Source: an archaeon
GTDB taxonomy: Archaea > Altiarchaeota > Altiarchaeia > IMC4 > QMZM01
DNA: 12,019 bases
Assembly (NCBI GenBank): GCA_029933895.1
Contig: JAOZNG010000024.1
Location: 1-12,019, forward strand
Reading direction: 5' to 3'
In this document: piece by piece, positions 8,501 to 12,019 of the stretch
Layout: every line of letters begins with the position of its first letter
How positions within the stretch are numbered: position 1 is the first letter of the stretch
The notes under the pieces: model-generated
Told to the model about the DNA's origin: nothing
The model's database searches: none
Seen by the model: the letters and a program-made list of their open reading frames with translations, nothing else
Program-made: the position numbers and the translations under genes

Positions 8501-11500
8501 AGCTATATGAAACATGGTATGCAACTCTAAGAGGCGCAAAATTTCGTATAAAGTCTGTTTCATCCTCCATCCAACACTGACTTGTGGTGCCGATCTTCTC
8601 ATAAGGCTTGCAGAATGAAATGGTATAATTATCAAATACATATTTATACTCAGCGTTAGTTATTTCGATTTTAATATAATATGTATCATACGGTATGGAT
8701 AGGTTTTCAAACCGAACTACAGTTCCATTTTTGCTCACTTCAAATATGTAGTTCCTAGGCCCTATCCATCTCAATTCATAAGTGTGAACTCCACCATATA
8801 ATGCAAAGGACATCACACATCTTTCTTTCGGGGCTAAAGCATCAATGTATGTTGATAAAAACAAATCGCACATCTCGCCCTCATGCCCGGATAAGTTAAA
8901 TATAAGGTAACCAATGGAGACGGCACCTATTTGTTGCGATGGTGGTTTACGACAGATTAAGCCATCTCCGTCAACTAGATATTTCCCATCTGTCGCCCCA
9001 GAAATACGGATTCCTATAGGAACACCACTTCCCTCATGTGTTGCATAGGTTAAGTTTGCCACCTTTCGATAAAGGTGGAAAGAAGATATAGGATATAAAT
9101 CAGTTATGTTCTTTTCTGGTTTTTTCCATGAAATGTTAAATGAAAAGAAGTCCCTAGAGCCATTTATAGACAAAATGGGTTCGGGACGTATGGGTGATGC
9201 CTTTACGAATTCAGGCGGCGGCACCTCTCCGAGCTCTTCGATGCTATATGTGACGCTGTAATAATAAAAGGTCTTGTTGAAACTTTTCAGCTCGTTTTCG
9301 CAATCCACATATAACGTGGCATTTGCTATCGTGGCAATCAAATTTCGCCGGGGAAGTGTTCCGGAGAATTCAATTATATATCTATCAAAAGCGATATAAT
9401 GATACCTACCATAAAAGTCACGAATTGTGCTATTTAAAACGATAAAGAGGTAATATTCCTCTGAAGGTATATAGATACTATACCATTGAAGAGGTGTATA
9501 ATTTTCAGTACTTATATAGAACGTTTTGGAAGGCTCTATAATGAGAGCTTTGTTTATACTCGAATTATTGCCCCCGTACAAAATGAAAGATGTTTGTATT
9601 GAAGTGGGGGAACCCCCCTCTGAAGATAGGATTGCATCGAATGTCATATTAATTAATTCGTTGCTGTGGTTAACTATCCTCAGTACTATAGTGCTTCCGG
9701 GATAAGGACCAAGAGAAATAGTATCTCCCGATGCATTGTCGAACGAGTATATCACACCATCTCTATTTTGTATATATAATTTGTCAGAAGATTTTCGCGG
9801 TGTTTTATAGCGGGCAGCAACATCTTTCCCTCCACCATCGCAAAAGAATTCTAATCTTTCATTGCTTACTTTGGATCGATATATGTTGAAGCTAGTAATA
9901 TTAAAGATGGAATATATATCTCCCGGAAGCGGCTCCCATTTGAGTGTAACGTTAAATATGCCGGGAATCGCAGTAAGATTTTGAATTGCAGGGGGCATTA
10001 AAGGTCTAGCTTCAATAAGCTCGGACAAGGGGGATTCTATACTATCATTTAGTATATATGTAACCCCATAATAAAAGGTATCATACGTTATATTCCTAAA
10101 GGTATCGTTATACCACGTCGCCTCACCACACCTAGCAAAGCGTTGTAAACTCTCAGGTGACTTGCCCCTGTACACAACATAATCAGTAATATTATAACCT
10201 AAACTTCTATCTATCGGATCCCAGCTTAAGTTCACATACAAATATCCATTTTTAGCAGATAAGTTTTCTATCAGAGGCAACCGATTTTGAAGTTTAGTAA
10301 CATTACTGAATGCTATAAGGCTCCAATTTTCATAGAAACCAATAACACAATAGTAAATGGGAGTTCTGCGACTCATATTATACAGTTCCGAATAATCCCT
10401 AAACCACGTTTTATGGTCTACCTGGGCACAAAATCTTAGATCCCACGTGTTATTTCCTTTGAATATCATATAACCGTTTGCAAGAGTTCCATTTGTCTTT
10501 GACCAGGTAACATTAATATATTGAAAGTGCGGTACCAATTTTATTTCAGATATCATAGGTCTACCTATCGCTTTTACTTTTAGATCAACATTAGTAGAGT
10601 TTGGCACAGAATATACGAGTAGTCCCTTTGAATCGGATATCAACGGATTAAAGGAAGTATTGTTATCAACAATGATCTTCTGCGTCTCACTCACCCAGTT
10701 TGCCCCCCAATCGGTGCTATAAATATATTGGATCTTATTGTTAGACCCTTCATATGCTAGGGCTATCTCAGAGGAGTTGTATAGAACTCCAGCAGTGAAG
10801 CTCGTTCCCATATGTCCATAGCTGGTTGTGCCACGGTTGGCGACTAAAGTAACCTCATTGGACCAGGTTCTCCCTTTATCCTTTGATAACGCCATATCAA
10901 TATCGTCTATATAATAATGATTGGCGAAGATTAGCACCGTTCCATTTATGTTTAAAGCCTGCATTCTATAATAATCAGTATAATCGTTCATAACCACTGA
11001 AGTGGACCAAGTAGAACCTCCATTAGTTGACGTCTTAACTGATAGATAATTTCCAGTTTTTGCATAGAAGTATAAGATTCGTGTATATGTTGATTCTCTC
11101 ACAGCGGCTATTGCCAACGTTCCACATTGTCCATATGATACTGGCGTGGAGATAAATCTCCAATTATTACCATCATATCGATATAATTGGCCATATAGAT
11201 AGCTAGCCATTTTCGCTGCCACGTATAAATAGTTATTATCGCTTGCTACATCAAAAATTGCTGCATACGTAGACATGATCGTATTTTGCGTGGCTGTTCG
11301 AAGATTTCTCCAAGATGATATGGGGGCATGTTTCTCATATAACCCTCTACTACTGTAAGAGGAGTAAAACGGGACATAAAAGACAAAAATTTCATTTTTC
11401 CAGACATATAAATGATAAAGTATGTTATCAGGAGTTCCTCTCCAAATGTCTATAGGGCTACTCCAGGTTCTCCCAAGGTCTTCAGACGCTATAACACTGA

Positions 11501-11810
11501 GTTGTTTATAACTCCCATTATTCCACACATATCCTAAAAATATATATTTTCCACTAGTTGCAATACATCTTCTGGGACCATTATACTCAAGTGTTTTAAT
11601 GTGAGCATTATATATTGTTTTAAAAGAAGGTGAACTAGTGAAGTTTGATGTAGTATTGCTCTGTATCTCTAAATTCGGGTGGTTCCGCAATGGCGTGTCC
11701 ATGGAGGTTTTTCCGCTTTCTAAGTTGTTATAATTATAAAGTGTGATTGAGGGCAGAATTAATAAAATACCAACAAGACAAAGCAAAGGCTTTTCTGTAA
11801 GAGGGCACAT
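5535..11810 (-). CDS. Giant type I surface protein: BNR propeller, 13 FN3 modules, C-terminal anchor
   Basis: The frame opens at 11888 (2117 residues). I prefer the ATG at 11810 (2091 residues), because a TATA box lies between the two and the nearer ATG has GGTGGT and begins a signal peptide. Residue numbers here count from 11888; subtract 26 for the preferred start. Residues 27-51 are the signal segment and about 85-440 a six-bladed Asp-box propeller (boxes at 135, 287, 335, 391). Residues 441-2001 hold thirteen FN3 modules, each with a B-strand Trp (462, 556, 651, 921, 1169, 1268, 1363, 1457, 1552, 1646, 1739, 1834, 1928). Many have YRG(x)SP and YYYxISAVNxxGEG motifs. Modules 3 and 4 contain large inserts. 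A helix at about 2003-2028 precedes KRHRDK and a proline-rich cytoplasmic tail. About 50 sequons lie before residue 1584 and none after. The likely role is surface adhesion or recognition (inferred); no catalytic motif is seen. Confidence 0.93.
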   Translation of the reverse strand: MCPLTEKPLLCLVGILLILPSITLYNYNNLESGKTSMDTPLRNHPNLEIQSNTTSNFTSSPSFKTIYNAHIKTLEYNGPRRCIATSGKYIFLGYVWNNGSYKQLSVIASEDLGRTWSSPIDIWRGTPDNILYHLYVWKNEIFVFYVPFYSSYSSRGLYEKHAPISSWRNLRTATQNTIMSTYAAIFDVASDNNYLYVAAKMASYLYGQLYRYDGNNWRFISTPVSYGQCGTLAIAAVRESTYTRILYFYAKTGNYLSVKTSTNGGSTWSTSVVMNDYTDYYRMQALNINGTVLIFANHYYIDDIDMALSKDKGRTWSNEVTLVANRGTTSYGHMGTSFTAGVLYNSSEIALAYEGSNNKIQYIYSTDWGANWVSETQKIIVDNNTSFNPLISDSKGLLVYSVPNSTNVDLKVKAIGRPMISEIKLVPHFQYINVTWSKTNGTLANGYMIFKGNNTWDLRFCAQVDHKTWFRDYSELYNMSRRTPIYYCVIGFYENWSLIAFSNVTKLQNRLPLIENLSAKNGYLYVNLSWDPIDRSLGYNITDYVVYRGKSPESLQRFARCGEATWYNDTFRNITYDTFYYGVTYILNDSIESPLSELIEARPLMPPAIQNLTAIPGIFNVTLKWEPLPGDIYSIFNITSFNIYRSKVSNERLEFFCDGGGKDVAARYKTPRKSSDKLYIQNRDGVIYSFDNASGDTISLGPYPGSTIVLRIVNHSNELINMTFDAILSSEGGSPTSIQTSFILYGGNNSSINKALIIEPSKTFYISTENYTPLQWYSIYIPSEEYYLFIVLNSTIRDFYGRYHYIAFDRYIIEFSGTLPRRNLIATIANATLYVDCENELKSFNKTFYYYSVTYSIEELGEVPPPEFVKASPIRPEPILSINGSRDFFSFNISWKKPEKNITDLYPISSFHLYRKVANLTYATHEGSGVPIGIRISGATDGKYLVDGDGLICRKPPSQQIGAVSIGYLIFNLSGHEGEMCDLFLSTYIDALAPKERCVMSFALYGGVHTYELRWIGPRNYIFEVSKNGTVVRFENLSIPYDTYYIKIEITNAEYKYVFDNYTISFCKPYEKIGTTSQCWMEDETDFIRNFAPLRVAYHVSYSLSGVFGESDPSPDYTATLLVPPPVVIKDVSPRNFSVFLSWDPPSINQTGNYQVQEYLLYRGKTPDTLKKVLVIKNATHCTVQESSKERKTYYYALRYALKDVKGTSSFSNIVAVKPYTTPQQPMNVAAFQRGFGIQLLWDAPEDDGGYNITGYIVYRGLSPDELFQIAILSPYTNVYYDRNVSLGIPYYYAIAGMNGLGVGLRSEIAVGKVSYTPSQPEGFAAIGGNGQIVLYWAEPAMKWGEPVINYNLYRGSSVDNITFYINFTGDTYSFIDVVDNGKVYYYMITAENKYGEGESAGPVWAKAIGPPGAVVDFSVVPGDGMNKLTWYGVVDDGGAEILGYNIYRSLNETAMTLLGTVSSVCRVFYDLNLINGQTYYYWISAVNEAGEGEVAGPEMGIPGRPPDAIKNVTATGALHKITLRWEHPAISTYKISSYRIYRGESPTSLKPYKIINETLTTFVDADLPGEMTYYYAISAVNYFGEGALSPIIFALSYGEPSPIRELKADPGKTWITLTWKEPERDGGSPVLKYKVFWRGQGISEWESDETTETEFSIESLRHGRYYAVKVIAVTSYAESDPVEISNIPVGGIPSPPVFVEVVKEKDGVILRWREPENVDFHIIKYRIYVSIGEGSLTFCGETSGDLRTFKFTNILYGERYVFRVSALNIIGESELSTAMEYIPRTVPGQISKAWVSIEDNEIVVIGWEEPLFDGGTQITKYRIYRGEVAGEEQYYATVKDVLEYRDESVENGKTYYYRISAINDVGEGPLSLRIKATPMGYPSAPVKLHAIVKSDRVTLFWDEPENNGGGSIIGYAVYRGRVGGEMKLIARVDENVRSFEDRSMSPGKRYIYRVAAINLKGEGETEDIIVEVPGRLGIGILLALVGAGIPLAIILYSLILVPKRHRDKSRTEETKIPEAARLEKPVLPSPEAPKKPALPPHTPIVHIQPPPLTSSITPPAPPGQEVLYYRPEQNEAVKLSSEESTSSENG
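5538..5882 (-). other. Membrane helix and proline-rich cytoplasmic tail of the second surface protein
   Basis: The helix is residues about 2003-2028 (LGIGILLALVGAGIPLAIIL and onward), stopped by PKRHRDK. The tail of about 89 residues is rich in Pro, Glu, Lys and Ser, with polyproline-type runs (KPALPPHTP, HIQPPPLTSS, ITPPAPPGQ) and two tyrosines in VLYYRPEQ. It resembles a disordered protein-binding tail. Its sequence is unlike the tail of the partner protein. Confidence 0.8.
8595..9053 (-). other. Domain inserted in FN3 module 4 (second copy)
   Basis: Residues about 946-1098 interrupt the fourth FN3 fold after the C-strand LYRK and before its later strands (YEKIG...TDF, then YHVSYSL). Landmarks in order are K969..DGLI (DG 975-976), SFALYGG at 1027-1033, IPYDTYY at 1065-1071 and FDNYTISF at 1085-1092. 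Five cysteines (979, 1007, 1024, 1093, 1105) suggest disulfides. It is homologous to the insert in module 3. The family is not recognised. Confidence 0.6.
9315..9839 (-). other. Domain inserted in FN3 module 3 (first copy)
   Basis: Residues about 684-858 interrupt the third FN3 fold between the strand NIYRSKV...LEFF and the later strands ATLYVDC...TFYYYSV. Landmarks in order are K703...DGVI (DG 710-711), SFILYGG at 767-773, IPSEEYY at 807-813 and FDRYIIEF at 834-841. C683 and C863 flank the insert and could form a clamp across its two ends. The content is beta-rich with many sequons. The family is not recognised. Confidence 0.6.
10569..11636 (-). other. Domain: six-bladed BNR/Asp-box propeller of the second surface protein
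   Basis: Six tryptophans at 142, 193, 243, 294, 342 and 398 give blade steps of 51, 50, 51, 48 and 56 residues. Asp boxes are SEDLGRTW (135), STNGGSTW (287), SKDKGRTW (335) and STDWGANW (391); the two remaining blades keep only SSW and NNW. No RIP motif or sialidase arginine triad is evident. Confidence 0.8.
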
Positions 11811-11813
11811 TAG

Positions 11814-11819
11814 ACCACC
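11814..11819 (-). promoter_or_regulatory. Shine-Dalgarno site supporting the ATG at 11810
   Basis: Read on the minus strand this is GGTGGT, three bases before ATG 11810-11808 (its GGTG part is five bases away). The farther ATG at 11888 has no comparable site. Confidence 0.55.
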
Positions 11820-11842
11820 ATTTAGAGATATAGATTCGTTTG

Positions 11843-11855
11843 TATTTATATTTTT
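11843..11855 (-). promoter_or_regulatory. TATA box of the propeller/FN3 gene
   Basis: The minus strand reads AAAAATATAAATA, preceded by purine-rich GGGTGG that could serve as a BRE. Its centre is about 38 bases before ATG 11810, predicting a leader of about 12 bases. The box lies downstream of the ATG at 11888, so a transcript from it could not use that start. Confidence 0.65.
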
Positions 11856-11911
11856 CCACCCAATAGAAGGCAAATCGATTGCTAACATATAGAAACTTCT
11901 TTAAAGGTTTT

Positions 11912-11937
11912 AGAAATCCTTTCCCGGGGGGGTTTCT
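11912..11937. other. GC-rich stem-forming segment upstream of the propeller/FN3 gene
   Basis: AGAAATCC and GGGTTTCT flank TTTCCCGGGG. As plus-strand RNA the arms pair over about ten positions with G-U pairs. On the minus strand AGAAACC and GGATTTCT pair with one bulged base. It could be a terminator of an upstream minus-strand gene or simply a structured spacer. Confidence 0.25.
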
Positions 11938-12017
11938 CAAAAATTCGGATGAGTACCCACCAAGCACTCTACACCGATATATCTATATAGATATTCCCCA
12001 TTACCCCCTCGATACGC
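11937..12017 (-). CDS. Possible 3' end of a further minus-strand gene
   Basis: A frame open to the right edge ends at TGA 11939-11937 and gives about 26 residues, rich in Gly and aromatics (AYRGGNGEYLYRYIGVEC, then LVGTHPNF). It is followed by the stem-forming segment and then the TATA box of the next gene, a plausible order for a gene end. It is too short to tell from chance, and no family is recognised. Confidence 0.2.
   Translation of the reverse strand, partial: AYRGGNGEYLYRYIGVECLVGTHPNF
11979..11994. repeat. Perfect 16-base AT-rich palindrome
   Basis: ATATCTATATAGATAT equals its own reverse complement. It lies 125 bases upstream of the TATA box at 11843-11855, inside or next to the possible edge gene. 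It could be an operator-like site or a by-product of AT-rich sequence. Confidence 0.4.
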
Positions 12018-12019
12018 AT

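Larger units (their letters stand above)
5886..10568 (-). repeat. Protein repeat: thirteen FN3 modules
   Basis: The B-strand tryptophans are spaced 94, 95, 270, 248, 99, 95, 94, 95, 94, 93, 95 and 94 residues apart. The regular step of about 94-95 is one FN3 module, and the two long steps show the inserted domains. The F strand YYYxI is encoded by recurring TATTATTAT-type codon runs (seen on the plus strand as AATAATA near 7082, 7367, 7651 and 7932). Module sequences are diverged, so the DNA is not a recent tandem array. Confidence 0.88.

Noticed and set aside
8444..8641. A second minus-strand frame opposite no gap, within the FN3 module 4 insert region
   Set aside because: It lies in another frame of the same strand as the large gene, which is uninterrupted there, so there is no frameshift or embedded gene to explain.
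6230..10360. Recurrent AATAATA-type runs on the plus strand that look like TATA boxes or DNA repeats
   Set aside because: They are the antisense of Tyr-Tyr-Tyr codons in the F strand of each FN3 module, recurring at module spacing, so coding explains them.

Overview
The window looks like archaeal chromosome of about 40% G+C. The evidence is promoter and start-site structure: AT-rich TATA-type elements (a TTTAAATA class on each side of the divergent promoter region and AAATATAAATA before the third large gene) lie about 35-50 bases upstream of the starts, and the starts carry short GGTGAT, GGTGGT or AGGAGG Shine-Dalgarno sequences. Giant type I membrane proteins built from propeller, FN3, Ig/cadherin/PKD modules and a disordered cytoplasmic tail are common in Euryarchaeota-related lineages. 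My best guess is a Thermoplasmatota-like archaeon, but this is inference from style and not from a marker gene.

Layout. Bases 3-152 hold the 3' end of an unrecognised plus-strand gene. A GT-B fold glycosyltransferase follows on the minus strand (167-1324). A 207-base divergent promoter region (1325-1531) separates it from a 1330-residue plus-strand surface protein (1532-5524). That gene converges, with only 10 bases between stop codons, on a minus-strand surface protein of about 2090 residues (5535-11810, possible longer frame to 11888). The last 130-200 bases contain the promoter of this third gene, a GC-rich stem, a 16-base perfect AT palindrome and perhaps the tail of another minus-strand gene.

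How the genes may work together. Both large proteins have the same plan: secretion signal, N-terminal six-bladed BNR/Asp-box propeller, long stalk of beta-sandwich modules, one membrane helix near the C terminus, then a hydrophilic cytoplasmic tail. The two propellers are clearly paralogous, with Asp-box and tryptophan positions matching almost residue for residue. The stalks are unrelated: unknown jelly-roll plus Ig/cadherin/PKD modules in one, thirteen FN3 modules in the other. Both ectodomains are dense in N-glycosylation sequons, so the adjoining glycosyltransferase could act on surface glycans, though this is not shown by the sequence. A role in adhesion or surface recognition is inferred.

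The most unusual features are two homologous domains of about 150-175 residues inserted inside consecutive FN3 modules of the third gene, and the total absence of sequons in the four membrane-proximal FN3 modules of the same protein. I see no tRNA, rRNA, CRISPR array, insertion sequence or phage gene.
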